Below, one piece after another: positions 7,778-15,744 of a DNA stretch of 54,690 nucleotides. The stretch is from Streptomyces sioyaensis (GTDB taxonomy: Bacteria > Actinomycetota > Actinomycetes > Streptomycetales > Streptomycetaceae), in contig NZ_SDIF01000041.1 in NCBI RefSeq assembly GCF_004122735.1, positions 1 through 54,690 of the forward strand. Reading direction: 5' to 3'. Under the pieces are notes generated by a model. It did no database searches, was not told the DNA's origin, and was given only the letters and a program-made list of their open reading frames with translations. The translations under genes were made by a program, and so were the position numbers. Numbering within the stretch: the stretch's first letter is position 1; each line of letters begins with the position of its first letter.

Positions 7778-8845
7778 ATGACCAGATTTCGCATGCCCGC
7801 ACTCTCCCGGCTGGCTCTGGCGGGAGCCGCCGCTCTCGCCGTGGTGGCATCAGCCCTCGCACCGGCGGCGACCGGAGCACCGGTCCCGGCGGCCGACCGT
7901 CCGGAGTACGTCGCGCTCGGCGACTCGTACAGCGCCGGTGTGTTCGTCCGCCCCTGGGACGCCGGCGACGGCTGCGGCCGCTCGTACCGCAACTACCCCC
8001 ACCAGGTGGCGGAGCGGTTCGGTTACCGGCTGAGAGACGTGACCTGCGGAGCGGCCGAGATCGTCGACGGGATTCTGGAGCCCCAGCCGTCCGAGAAGAT
8101 CCTCGGCCCGCCGACGATCCCGCCCGAGGGGGGCTGGCCCGAGCTGCCTCCGCAGCTGGAGGCCCTGTCCCTGGACACCGACTTCGTCACCATCGGCATC
8201 GGCGGCAATTCCCTCGGCTTCGGGGGCATCCTGGGCAAGTGCCTCGAACTCGGGCTCACTCAGCCCCTGAAGACCAAGCCCTGTACCGACTACTACACCG
8301 GCAGCGGGGCGGGGGCGGACTGGCTGCAGGACCGCTTCGCGCAGGTCGACGCCGACTTCGGCCGCATGATGACGGCGATCCACGAGGCCGCGCCGCATGC
8401 CAGGGTCGTCGTCGTCGGCTATCCGGCCATCGTTCCGGACAACTCCGGCTGCAGCTTCCTGCACTGGAACCAGCTCGGCAGCGTCAAGAAGGGCGATATG
8501 CCCTGGCTGGACGGGCTCGAACGGCGCCTGAACGACCTGCTGCACCGGCACGCCGGCCACCAGAACGCGACCTATGCCGACACCTACGAGTCCAGCGTGG
8601 GCCACGGCGTCTGCCAGAGCGGGGACGCGAAGTGGATGTACGGGATCAGGGACAACCTCACCGGTGACGGCGACCAGACCGACCCGCCGACGGAGCTGTG
8701 CAACGACATCCCCGGCACCGGCGAGGCCTGCACCCTGGTCCACCCCAACGCCCGCGGACTGGACAACCAGGCCCGGGAAGTGGCCAAGGTCCTCCAGCGC
8801 GGAGGGGGCACGCACCCCGGGCTGTTGACGGCCCCGCAAGGCTGA
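7778..8845 (+). CDS. Secreted SGNH/GDSL-family esterase or lipase
   Basis: Exported hydrolase of 355 residues. A signal peptide (basic MTRFRMPALSR, hydrophobic run, cleavage near ATGA-PVPA) precedes a GDSYSAG block I with the nucleophile serine. GIGGNSLGF is block III with oxyanion Gly/Asn, and LVHPN near the C-terminus supplies the catalytic His. Several cysteines (CGRS, VTCG, CLE, PCTD, GCSF, VCQS, LCND, ACTL) suggest disulfides, as in Streptomyces secreted SGNH lipases. ATG 7778 has AAGGA 7 nt upstream. Monocistronic, with a terminator after it. The ester substrate (lipid, or acetylated polymer) is not determinable here. Confidence 0.92.
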   Translation: MTRFRMPALSRLALAGAAALAVVASALAPAATGAPVPAADRPEYVALGDSYSAGVFVRPWDAGDGCGRSYRNYPHQVAERFGYRLRDVTCGAAEIVDGILEPQPSEKILGPPTIPPEGGWPELPPQLEALSLDTDFVTIGIGGNSLGFGGILGKCLELGLTQPLKTKPCTDYYTGSGAGADWLQDRFAQVDADFGRMMTAIHEAAPHARVVVVGYPAIVPDNSGCSFLHWNQLGSVKKGDMPWLDGLERRLNDLLHRHAGHQNATYADTYESSVGHGVCQSGDAKWMYGIRDNLTGDGDQTDPPTELCNDIPGTGEACTLVHPNARGLDNQAREVAKVLQRGGGTHPGLLTAPQG

Positions 8846-8926
8846 CGCCGCCGGAGCGCTGCTGACCCCGTACGCCCGGCGACCTCGGCCGACGCGCGGC
8901 GGCCGGGTCCCTCCAGGGCGCCGACG

Positions 8927-8963
8927 AGGCCCCGTCCCGCCCCTCCGGGGCAGGACGGGGCCT
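8927..8963 (+). terminator. Terminator of the SGNH esterase gene
   Basis: A 17-bp stem with one mismatch (8927-8943 with 8947-8963) and a 3-nt loop, ending in CCTTCAGT. Confidence 0.75.
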
Positions 8964-9001
8964 TCAGTCATCCGGCCAGTTGTCCGATACGAGATGCTGA
9001 C

Positions 9002-9020
9002 GCCACATCACACATGTGGC
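9002..9020 (+). promoter_or_regulatory. Inverted repeat before the TerB-like gene
   Basis: GCCACAT (9002-9008) and ATGTGGC (9014-9020) form a 7-bp inverted repeat. It directly precedes TAACAT (9021-9026), a candidate -10, about 85 nt upstream of the gene. Possibly an operator; the regulator is unknown. Confidence 0.35.
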
Positions 9021-9105
9021 TAACATCACGTCCCATACGGCGACGGGGCCATGGGGTGTCTTCCGTGCTGTGAGGGCTACGGGGCAGTTACGGAGGGCTG
9101 ACGAG

Positions 9106-9813
9106 ATGCACAAGATGTGTGTGATGGGCGTGCGCACGTCCTGGCGTACCGTCGCCGACGGCGAGTTCTTCTGTCCGGACTGCGGCGGGGACCGCAACTA
9201 CCTCCGCCGGACCGGCCGCCGCCGGCTCACCGTCCTCGGCGTCCCGCTGCTCTCCCGCGGCGCCGCCGGACCCGTCCTGGAGTGCTCCGCCTGCCGCGGC
9301 CACTTCGGCCCGGACGCCCTCGACCACCCCACCACCGTCCGCTTCTCCGCGATGCTCAGGGACGCCGTCCACACCCTCACCCTGGCGCTGCTGGCGGCGG
9401 GCGGCACCTCGTCGCGTGCGGTCCGCGACACCGCCGTCGCCACGGTCCGCGCGGCCGGCTTCGCGGACTGCTCCGAGGACCAGCTGCTGACCCTGCTCGC
9501 CGCGCTCGCCGCCGACACCGGCCGGGTGACCGGGAGTTACGACGGGGCGGCCGCCGGTGGCTGTGCCCACCAGGGCATGGACCCGTGCGGCACAGCGCTG
9601 GCCATAGAGCTCCACGAGTCGCTGGAGCCGCTGGCCCCGCACCTCGCCCCGGCGGGCCGGGAGGCGCTGCTCCTCCAGGGTGCCCGGATCGCGCTCGCCG
9701 ACGGCGCCTACACGCCCGCGGAGCGTGAGGTGCTCAGCACCGTCGGCAGCGCGCTGATGCTCCGCCCCGCCGACACCCACCGCCTGCTGGCGGCGGCACG
9801 TACGCCGTCCTGA
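9106..9813 (+). CDS. Zinc-ribbon / TerB-like domain protein
   Basis: Cytosolic protein of 235 residues. The N-terminal part carries two paired-cysteine knuckles (FFCPDCGGD and LECSACRGHFG) that should bind one zinc. The C-terminal part is an all-helical, alanine-rich domain with ARIALADGAYTPAEREVLSTVGSAL, which resembles the TerB metal-binding helical fold (acidic DG...AE..VL pattern). Family members were first linked to tellurite resistance, but the role of such stand-alone proteins is unknown. ATG 9106 has GGAGGG upstream; ATG 9115 is an alternative start. Convergent with the P450 operon. Confidence 0.75.
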   Translation: MHKMCVMGVRTSWRTVADGEFFCPDCGGDRNYLRRTGRRRLTVLGVPLLSRGAAGPVLECSACRGHFGPDALDHPTTVRFSAMLRDAVHTLTLALLAAGGTSSRAVRDTAVATVRAAGFADCSEDQLLTLLAALAADTGRVTGSYDGAAAGGCAHQGMDPCGTALAIELHESLEPLAPHLAPAGREALLLQGARIALADGAYTPAEREVLSTVGSALMLRPADTHRLLAAARTPS

Positions 9814-9827
9814 GCCCGAAGCGGCAA

Positions 9828-9861
9828 CGGCCCCGCCCTCCGAAAGCGGATGACGGGGCCG
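9828..9861. terminator. Bidirectional terminator
   Basis: CGGCCCCG (9828-9835) pairs with CGGGGCCG (9854-9861), and an inner TCCG/CGGA stem stacks on it. It sits in the 73-bp gap between the convergent TerB-like and P450 genes. Confidence 0.65.
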
Positions 9862-9886
9862 GGTAACCGGCGGCGGCCGGGCCGGA

Positions 9887-11122
9887 TCAGCCCGCGGTCA
9901 GCCGTACCGGCAGACTGCGCAGGCCACCCGAGATGAAGCCGTCCGTTGCCGCCAACTCCTCGGCCGGAACGGCCAGTTGAATGTCGGGGAAGCGGGCGAA
10001 CAGGGCCGGGAGGGCGATCCGGGCCTCCATCCGGGCCAGCGGGGCGCCCAGGCAGTGGTGGACGCCGTGGCCGAAGGCGAGGTGCTCCGGGTCGGTGCGC
10101 CGGATGTCGAAGTCGGCGGCCGTGTCACCGTGGAAGGCGGGGTCGCGGCCGGCCGCGGCGTATCCCGGCAGGATCGCCTCGCCCTTGCGGATGGTGGGGC
10201 CGCCCGGGATGCCGATGTCCTCGACGGCGAAGCGCAGCGGCAGGCTGGCGATGCTCGGGGCCCAGCGGAGGGTCTCCTCGATGACGTCCTTCCAGGAGAC
10301 CTCGCCCGCGAGCACCAGTTGGAGCTGGTCGGGGTGGGTGAGCAGGGCGTGGACGGCATTGCCCAGCAGGTCGACGGTGGTCTCGTGGCCGGCGCCGATG
10401 ACCAGCAGCAGGGTGTCGAGCAGCTCCTGCTCGGTCATCCGCTGGCCCTCGTCGTCCCGGGCGGAGACCAGCAGGCTCGTCAGGTCCTCGCCCGGGTGCG
10501 CACGCTTGGCGGCGACCAGCTCGCTGAGCAGGGCGAACACGCCCGCGGCCGTGGCGCCGGCCTGTTCCGGGGTGGCCGTGGTGTCCATGATGGCCGTGAC
10601 GAGACGGGCGAGTTCGGCGCGCGGCGCGCCCTCCGGGAAGCCGAACAGCTCGCAGATGACCTGCATGGGCAGCGGGTGGTTGAAGCGCGCCCGCAGGTCC
10701 AGGGGCTCGCCCGCCGGGTGGGCGGCGAGGTCGGCCAGTAAGGCCTGCGTGATGCTCTCCACCCGCGGGAGGATGGCCTCGGTGCGGCGGGCGGTGAACG
10801 CCGGGGCGATCAGCTTGCGCAGCCGCCGGTGATCGGCGCCGTACGCGGTGAACATGTTGGTGACGCCGATCCAGGACTGCAGCCAGCTGTTGCGGACCTC
10901 CTCGCGCTGCCAGGCCGGCCAGTGGTCCCGGGGGTTCTTGGAGACCCGGTCGTCGGTCAGCAGCTGCTTGAGCAGGGTGTGGCTGGTCACCGTCCATGCC
11001 TCGATGCCGCCCGGCAGTTCGGTCCGGGCCACCGGGCCTAGCGCGCGGAGGCGGGCTGCCTCTCCGTGGATGTCGCTTCCGACCGGGTCGATGACGTAGG
11101 GCCGCTGTCCCTGTTGTGCCAT
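9887..11122 (-). CDS. Cytochrome P450, CYP154-like
   Basis: Soluble bacterial P450 of 411 residues, with all hallmarks: I-helix AGHETT, K-helix EETLRW (ExxR), and the heme loop FGHGVHHCLGAPLAR with the proximal Cys. The N-terminus (PYVIDPVGSDIHGEAARLR) resembles the CYP154 family. ATG 11122 has GGAG 7 nt upstream. The first 85 bp overlap the 3' end of the preceding P450 gene in another frame, which indicates tight coupling. It is the last gene of a conservon operon; in Streptomyces, CYP154/CYP157 pairs recur at such loci. Electron partner and substrate are not visible. Confidence 0.93.
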   Translation of the reverse strand: MAQQGQRPYVIDPVGSDIHGEAARLRALGPVARTELPGGIEAWTVTSHTLLKQLLTDDRVSKNPRDHWPAWQREEVRNSWLQSWIGVTNMFTAYGADHRRLRKLIAPAFTARRTEAILPRVESITQALLADLAAHPAGEPLDLRARFNHPLPMQVICELFGFPEGAPRAELARLVTAIMDTTATPEQAGATAAGVFALLSELVAAKRAHPGEDLTSLLVSARDDEGQRMTEQELLDTLLLVIGAGHETTVDLLGNAVHALLTHPDQLQLVLAGEVSWKDVIEETLRWAPSIASLPLRFAVEDIGIPGGPTIRKGEAILPGYAAAGRDPAFHGDTAADFDIRRTDPEHLAFGHGVHHCLGAPLARMEARIALPALFARFPDIQLAVPAEELAATDGFISGGLRSLPVRLTAG

Positions 11123-12420
11123 GGAGTTGCTCCTGCCTGGTCGGGGGTGATGGGCGTGAAGCGGGCCGGCAGCGAGACCAGGGCCCGGTGGAACGCGCCG
11201 TTGCGCCACTGCAGCGTGGAGGCGTCCACGGCGAGCTCGATGTCGGAGAGCCAGGCGGTGAGCCGCTCGATCGCGGTGGTGGCGATCAGCAGCGCATGCC
11301 GCTTCACGGGGCAGGCGTGCGGACCGGCCGCCCAGGCCAGGTGCGAACCGCCGCCCGAGCCGGGCCCCGGCTGACCCGTGGTGTCGAACTGGCTGTTGGC
11401 GGCCGCGTACGACACCATCACCAGCTGCCCCTTGCGCACCCAGGTGCCGTGGAAGAAGACGTCACGGACCGGGAAGTGGGCGGAGTAGTTGGTCAGCGGC
11501 GGGTCGTTCCACAGCACCTCGTTGATCGCGTCGTGCGCGGTGAGCGCACCGCCGGTCACGGTGCTGTAGTAGCGGTCGTCGGAGAGCATCCGCGACAGCG
11601 CGTTGCCGATGAGGTTGGCGAGCGGCTCGTTGCCCGCGCCCATCGTGAGGATGATGTTGTGGATCAGCTCCTCGTCGTTCAGGCCGTTGCGGTGGTCCAT
11701 GAACCAGGAGGTCAGGTCCGGCCCGCGCTGCGCCTTCTTCGCGCCCACCAGCTCCATGATGTAGGTGGTGAACGCGTCGTTGGCGGCGGCGGCCTCCTCG
11801 GGGGAGTTGCCGTCCAGCATGCCCGCGATGGCCGCGATCAGCCGTTCGCTGTACGAATCCGGCAGCCCGAAGAGGTTGTTGAACATCAACAGCGGGATCA
11901 GCCGCGCATAGTCGGCGATCAGATCGACCTCGCCGTGCGCACCGAAGCGCTGGATCAGCATGTCCGCGGCGTGGTGGACGCGGGCCCGCAGCTCATGCGG
12001 CTCGACGAGCTTGAAGCTGTCGACGATGACGTCCCGGTAGCGCACGTGCGCCGGCCCGTCGGCGTAGAAGACGTTGGGGCGCCACATCAGCATCGGCATG
12101 ACGGGGGAGTCCGGAGGGACGGTCGTCATCCACTCCCGGGAGTCCTTGGACCAGGTGGCGTCGTCGTGCAGCAGATCGAGCGCCGCCCGGTAGTCGGTGA
12201 CCAGCATCGCGGTCACCTCCGGCGCGATCTCGACCGGTGCCACCGCGCCGTACTGGCGCAACTGCGCATAGATACGGCGCGGATCGGCGGCGAAGTCCGG
12301 TCCGTAGAGCTTCACCGGCGTCTGGGCGTCGGGCTGCGCCGGCGCGTACTGCTGCGGAGGGGCGGCGTGCGCCGGGCAGCCCGGTGGCGGCGCGGCTCCC
12401 GGCTGGTGCGGGGAAGTCAC
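11038..12420 (-). CDS. Cytochrome P450, CYP157-like, with altered ExxR
   Basis: P450-fold protein of 460 residues. The heme loop is AWAAGPHACPVKRHA, so the Cys (about C370) remains but the usual Phe is Trp and the Gly after Cys is Pro. The I-helix is GAGNEP, lacking the normal Thr. The K-helix reads NEVLW, so the invariant Arg of ExxR is Trp. CYP157 members are known to lack ExxR, so this is probably a family trait and not decay. The GTG start overlaps the cvnD stop as GTGA. A Pro/Gln/Ala-rich N-terminal 35 residues precede the fold. Catalytic activity is uncertain; it may need the CYP154 partner. Confidence 0.88.
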   Translation of the reverse strand: MTSPHQPGAAPPPGCPAHAAPPQQYAPAQPDAQTPVKLYGPDFAADPRRIYAQLRQYGAVAPVEIAPEVTAMLVTDYRAALDLLHDDATWSKDSREWMTTVPPDSPVMPMLMWRPNVFYADGPAHVRYRDVIVDSFKLVEPHELRARVHHAADMLIQRFGAHGEVDLIADYARLIPLLMFNNLFGLPDSYSERLIAAIAGMLDGNSPEEAAAANDAFTTYIMELVGAKKAQRGPDLTSWFMDHRNGLNDEELIHNIILTMGAGNEPLANLIGNALSRMLSDDRYYSTVTGGALTAHDAINEVLWNDPPLTNYSAHFPVRDVFFHGTWVRKGQLVMVSYAAANSQFDTTGQPGPGSGGGSHLAWAAGPHACPVKRHALLIATTAIERLTAWLSDIELAVDASTLQWRNGAFHRALVSLPARFTPITPDQAGATPWHNRDSGPTSSTRSEATSTERQPASAR

Positions 12421-13049
12421 GGGTTCGGGTTCTCCTCGGGGGTGTGGGCCAGGACGTGCCCGACGAGCGCGATCAGCGCGTCGACGGACTGTTCCCGGTC
12501 GCGGGCATCGCACATCACCAGCGGTGTGTCGGGGTGCAGATCGAGGGCGTCGCGGAGCTTCTCGGCGTCGTAGTGGGGCGCGTCGGGGAAGGTGTTGACC
12601 GCGACCGCGTAGCGCAGCCCGGCCTCCTCGACGATGTCCATCACCTCGAAGGAGTCCGCCAGCCGGCGGGTGTCGGCGAGGACGAGGGCGCCCAGCGCAC
12701 CGCGGGCGATGTCCTGCCACAGGGGCCGGAATCGTTTCTGCCCGGGCGTGCCGAACAGATACAGCACCAGGTCCCCGGGCAGCGTCAGCCGTCCGAAGTC
12801 GATGGCGACGGTGGTGGTGGTCTTCTCCCGGACACCGGCGAGATCGTCGACACCGGCGCCGGTCTGGGTCATGACCTCCTCGGTGTGCAGCGGCGGGGTT
12901 TCGGACAACGCCCGGATGAGCGTGGTCTTGCCGACCCCGAACGGTCCCGCGACCAGCAGTTTGACCAGGGTCTGGTGCTCGCCGGAGAGGTACATGTTGC
13001 CGGTGCCCGCGGCCGTGTCGGCGCTAGCACTTGAGAGAGCGGAGTCCAT
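12417..13049 (-). CDS. cvnD: Conservon GTPase CvnD
   Basis: Ras-like small GTPase of 210 residues with P-loop GPFGVGKTT and G3 region FGTPGQKRF. It lacks a clear NKxD, with VNTF in that place, as is usual in this group. In characterised conservons, CvnD associates with CvnA-C in a membrane-proximal complex likened to eukaryotic G-protein systems. The first 26 bp overlap the end of cvnC; the stop overlaps the start of the CYP157-like gene. Position and motifs make the assignment firm; its signal is unknown. Confidence 0.93.
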   Translation of the reverse strand: MDSALSSASADTAAGTGNMYLSGEHQTLVKLLVAGPFGVGKTTLIRALSETPPLHTEEVMTQTGAGVDDLAGVREKTTTTVAIDFGRLTLPGDLVLYLFGTPGQKRFRPLWQDIARGALGALVLADTRRLADSFEVMDIVEEAGLRYAVAVNTFPDAPHYDAEKLRDALDLHPDTPLVMCDARDREQSVDALIALVGHVLAHTPEENPNP

Positions 13050-13386
13050 CGAGAACCCTCTCCAGGATCTGTCGGTCGAATTGCTCGGCTTCGGGAATGG
13101 GGGGCCGGGCGTGCAGCCGCCCGGCGTCGACGAGATCGGCCACCAGCACCTTCACCACGCTCACGGGGAGGTGGAGATGGGCGGCGACCTCGGCCAGAGA
13201 CAGCGCCCCGGGCTGGAGCAGCTCCAGGATGCGCTGCTCCTCCGGGCGTACCTCACTCGTGATCGGCATCCCCACGCCGTGCAGCAGGGTCAGCCGGTCG
13301 AGGGTGTTGCGGCTCGGCCGGGCGCGTCCGCCGGTCGCCAGATAGGCCGGTACGAGGCGCCTGCCGCTGCTCTGGCGGGGCGTCAT
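13024..13386 (-). CDS. cvnC: Conservon protein CvnC (DUF742)
   Basis: A 120-residue DUF742 protein with a winged-helix-like core: RILELLQPGALSLAEVAAHLHLPVSVVKVLVADLVDAG splits into HTH helices. The C-terminal tail is PEAEQFDRQILERVLDGLRSLKC. CvnC is a constant conservon component of poorly defined role, possibly an adaptor between the roadblock protein and the GTPase. Its ATG overlaps the cvnB stop (ATGA), and its 3' end overlaps cvnD. Confidence 0.93.
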   Translation of the reverse strand: MTPRQSSGRRLVPAYLATGGRARPSRNTLDRLTLLHGVGMPITSEVRPEEQRILELLQPGALSLAEVAAHLHLPVSVVKVLVADLVDAGRLHARPPIPEAEQFDRQILERVLDGLRSLKC

Positions 13387-13811
13387 GCCGGGTTACCGAG
13401 GTCCCGGGCCGGGCTGTTCATGACCTTGTTGCCCAGCGTGGTGACCTGGATCTGCATCTGGTGTGCGACGACGCCCATGTTCACCTCCGGGCCGGCGAAG
13501 ACGGCCAGGCAGGTGTTCTCGCCGGCCGGTATCGCAAAGACGAAACCTTCATCGGACTCGATGACCGTCTGCCGCAGCCTGGTGTCGTCCTTCTCGGCGA
13601 ACGCCGCGGTGACGGCACGTCCCGCGCCCTGGAGCGCGGACATCATGGCGGCGACACCCTCGGCGGAGTCCCGCTTCAGCCCCGGCGAGGAGCCCTCGAT
13701 GAAGCCGTCACCGGAAATGACGGCCGCGTGAATAACATGCGGCAACTCCAGGAGGGGCGTGAGCACCCAGGACTTGTCCTCGGCGACACGGCGGCGGGTG
13801 GGGCTGTTCAT
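13383..13811 (-). CDS. cvnB: Conservon protein CvnB (roadblock/LC7)
   Basis: A 142-residue roadblock/LC7-domain protein (SWVLTPLLELPHVIHAAVISGDGF...), the family that acts as regulators of small Ras-like GTPases such as MglA. In this operon it is expected to act on CvnD. A typical GEGFVFAIPAGENTCLAVFAGPEVN-like beta-meander follows. Start and stop overlap cvnA and cvnC by 4 nt each (ATGA), so equimolar translation is likely. Confidence 0.93.
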   Translation of the reverse strand: MNSPTRRRVAEDKSWVLTPLLELPHVIHAAVISGDGFIEGSSPGLKRDSAEGVAAMMSALQGAGRAVTAAFAEKDDTRLRQTVIESDEGFVFAIPAGENTCLAVFAGPEVNMGVVAHQMQIQVTTLGNKVMNSPARDLGNPA

Positions 13812-15289
13812 GATTGAGCGTTCCCTTCGGGACTGCGAGGGGGTTCTGACTGGACGGCTGCCCGGCCGGATTCGGTGCCGCGCTGGAGTGCGGCCCAGCG
13901 GGACCCGGTCTCCTCCGGGGAGCGCAGGGGCGGCGAGGCGGTGCGCTCGGCGCTCTCCTCGCTCTCGGATACGGGCTTACGGCGGCGCCGGCGCGGGAGT
14001 TCGCCCTCCTTCTGGACGGGCGGCGCGGCCTCGGGCCGGTCGTCCCGCTGCGGAGCCGGAGCCGGAGCAGAAGCCGGAGCGGGAGCCTGAGCCGCCGGTG
14101 CGGCGGCGGCGGACGGGGCGGGCGCGGCGGCGGCCGGCGACGCGGTGCCGGTCGGCAGCACGGACGCGGACCGGTCCGGCACCCCCGGACGGTGCGGCAT
14201 CGGAGCCATCACCGACATGGGCTGGGCGCTCTCGTCGAGGACGGTCAGGAGCGGGTCGCCCGGGATGTACACGACCGCGCGCACGCCACCGTACGGCGAC
14301 GGCTCGACATGCACGCCGAAGCCGTACTGGCGCACCAGCTGGCCGGCGGCGGCGAAGCCGGACCGCGGCGGGTCGCCGAGCTGGGTCAGCAGCACGTCCT
14401 CGTCGCCCGCCAGCAGCTCCATCGCGGCCTTGATCTCGTCGTCGTGCATGCCGACGCCGTAGTCGTCGACGAGGACCGACGCACCGCGGTTGCCCTGCTG
14501 AAGGGTGATGGTGACCGGAAGTTCACGGTGCGAGTGGTGCAGCGCGTTCGCCAGCAGCTCGGTGACGACGATCGCGACCGGCTCGACGGCCCGCGCGACG
14601 ACGGCGACCGGGTCGCGCAGCTGGTTGCTGACCTGTACGCGGTCGTAGCCGCGCAGCCGGGAGGTGGCGCCGACGACCAGCTCGGCGAGGTAGGAGTCCT
14701 CGCGGGTCAGCCCCGGCCAGGCACCGCACACGACGCCGGTGGCCTGCACGCGCCGCAGCGCCTGCTCGTTGAGGAAGTCCGCGTTCAGCAGGTCCTGGGC
14801 GACGTCCGGGTCGTCGTAGCGGTGCTGCATCTCCTGGAGCGCCGTCTGGAGCCGGTAGAGCAGCGCCTGGATGGTGGTGGTCGCCCCGCGCAGCGTGGAC
14901 TGCGCCGCGGCGTCGACCCGCGCCCGCTCCTTGGTGATGGCGTCGCTGACCTGCTCCAGTACGGCGCTCAGCGCCCGGTCGGCGTCCGTCCCGGCGAACC
15001 GGGTGTCCAGCAGCCCCGGTACGGGCACATGCGGGTGCGCCAGCGCCGTCGTCAGATCGGGGAGCCGGGTCTCGGCCAGGTGCCGGATCTCGGCCTCGGT
15101 GGCGCGCAGCCGGGCCGTCAGCTCCGTATTGCTGTGGAGCGTGGCGCTGTTCTGTTCCTCAGCGGCGGTGAGGCGTGATCTCAGGTCCGCGCGCTGTCCG
15201 CGCGCTCGGATCGAGAGCGCCGCCAGGACCACGGCGGCGGCCGTACCTGCGCTGAGGCACCACAACAGCGCCTCCGGTATGGATGTCAT
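13808..15289 (-). CDS. cvnA: Conservon sensor kinase-like CvnA
   Basis: A 493-residue histidine-kinase-like protein. One N-terminal TM segment (about residues 4-24, SIPEALLWCLSAGTAAAVVLA) is followed by a coiled-coil region and a helical dimer domain. The HATPase domain shows N box TELLANALHHS, G1 VDDYGVGM, and GFGVHVEPS. No phosphorylatable H-box is evident, as in other CvnA proteins. The C-terminal 130 residues are Ala/Pro-rich and then strongly charged, probably disordered. I used ATG 15289 (MTSIPE) with GAGG 8 nt upstream; a TTG four codons earlier is less likely. First gene of the six-gene operon. Confidence 0.9.
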   Translation of the reverse strand: MTSIPEALLWCLSAGTAAAVVLAALSIRARGQRADLRSRLTAAEEQNSATLHSNTELTARLRATEAEIRHLAETRLPDLTTALAHPHVPVPGLLDTRFAGTDADRALSAVLEQVSDAITKERARVDAAAQSTLRGATTTIQALLYRLQTALQEMQHRYDDPDVAQDLLNADFLNEQALRRVQATGVVCGAWPGLTREDSYLAELVVGATSRLRGYDRVQVSNQLRDPVAVVARAVEPVAIVVTELLANALHHSHRELPVTITLQQGNRGASVLVDDYGVGMHDDEIKAAMELLAGDEDVLLTQLGDPPRSGFAAAGQLVRQYGFGVHVEPSPYGGVRAVVYIPGDPLLTVLDESAQPMSVMAPMPHRPGVPDRSASVLPTGTASPAAAAPAPSAAAAPAAQAPAPASAPAPAPQRDDRPEAAPPVQKEGELPRRRRRKPVSESEESAERTASPPLRSPEETGSRWAALQRGTESGRAAVQSEPPRSPEGNAQS

Positions 15290-15465
15290 CGAGATCCTCA
15301 AGTGGGGTACTGACGGGGTCGGCCGGCCTGCACGGGCGTCGTGTTGCCGATCATCACCGGATGCTACCGGGGAGCTGACGTGCTGTGAGGGGCGCTTCCC
15401 GTGGGGGACTGAGAAGCGCGGAAGGTCGCCTTCCGCCCATGTTGACCCGGACCATAACGTGATGT

Positions 15466-15495
15466 GGCCCCGTCATCCAGGGCGATGGCGGGGCC
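15466..15495. terminator. Hairpin between the conservon promoter and DUF397 gene
   Basis: GGCCCCGTCAT (15466-15476) pairs with ATGGCGGGGCC (15485-15495) with one mismatch, then TTTGTG. It lies downstream of the DUF397 gene (minus strand) and 177 bp upstream of cvnA. The stretch 15290-15531 otherwise holds only the conservon promoter; TAGCAT (minus strand, near 15360) is a possible -10. Confidence 0.5.
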
Positions 15496-15531
15496 TTTGT
15501 GTGCCTGTTGTGTGTACCCGGTGAAAGACGG

Positions 15532-15744
15532 TCAGGCGTCCCCGAGTTGCCCGCCTTTGACGGCGTCGACGAAGGCGCTCCACCCGGCGGCCGGGAAGAC
15601 CAGGGCGGGGCCTTGGGGGGACTTGCTGTCGCGGACGGGGACTACGCCGGGGTGGGTGTCGGAGACCTCAAGGCAGTTGTCCGGCTGACCACTGCTGTAG
15701 CTGCTCTTGCGCCACTGGGCGGTGGCCAGGTCGTATCGGCTCAT
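15532..15744 (-). CDS. DUF397 domain protein
   Basis: A 70-residue protein starting MSRYDLATAQWRKSSYSSG, with the standard DUF397 pattern W-R-K-S-S-Y-S-x-x-x-x-N-C-(L/V)-E-V, then VRDSK and FPAAGWSAFVDAVKGG. These proteins occur in multiple copies in Streptomyces and pair with XRE regulators of the DUF5753 type; the pair has been likened to toxin-antitoxin or BldB/WhiJ-like developmental regulation. Its ATG overlaps the regulator's stop (ATGA, 15741-15744). Confidence 0.93.
   Translation of the reverse strand: MSRYDLATAQWRKSSYSSGQPDNCLEVSDTHPGVVPVRDSKSPQGPALVFPAAGWSAFVDAVKGGQLGDA

Noticed and set aside
5641..7992. 783-codon minus-strand open frame opposite leuA
   Set aside because: It mirrors leuA codon structure; leuA has clear motifs, start and terminator, and the antisense frame has no recognisable domain. 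Long antisense frames are expected at this GC content.
11038..11122. Frameshift fusing the two P450 genes
   Set aside because: Both genes have their own ribosome site or coupled start and full-length folds; the 85-bp overlap is in different frames and is better read as normal coupling.
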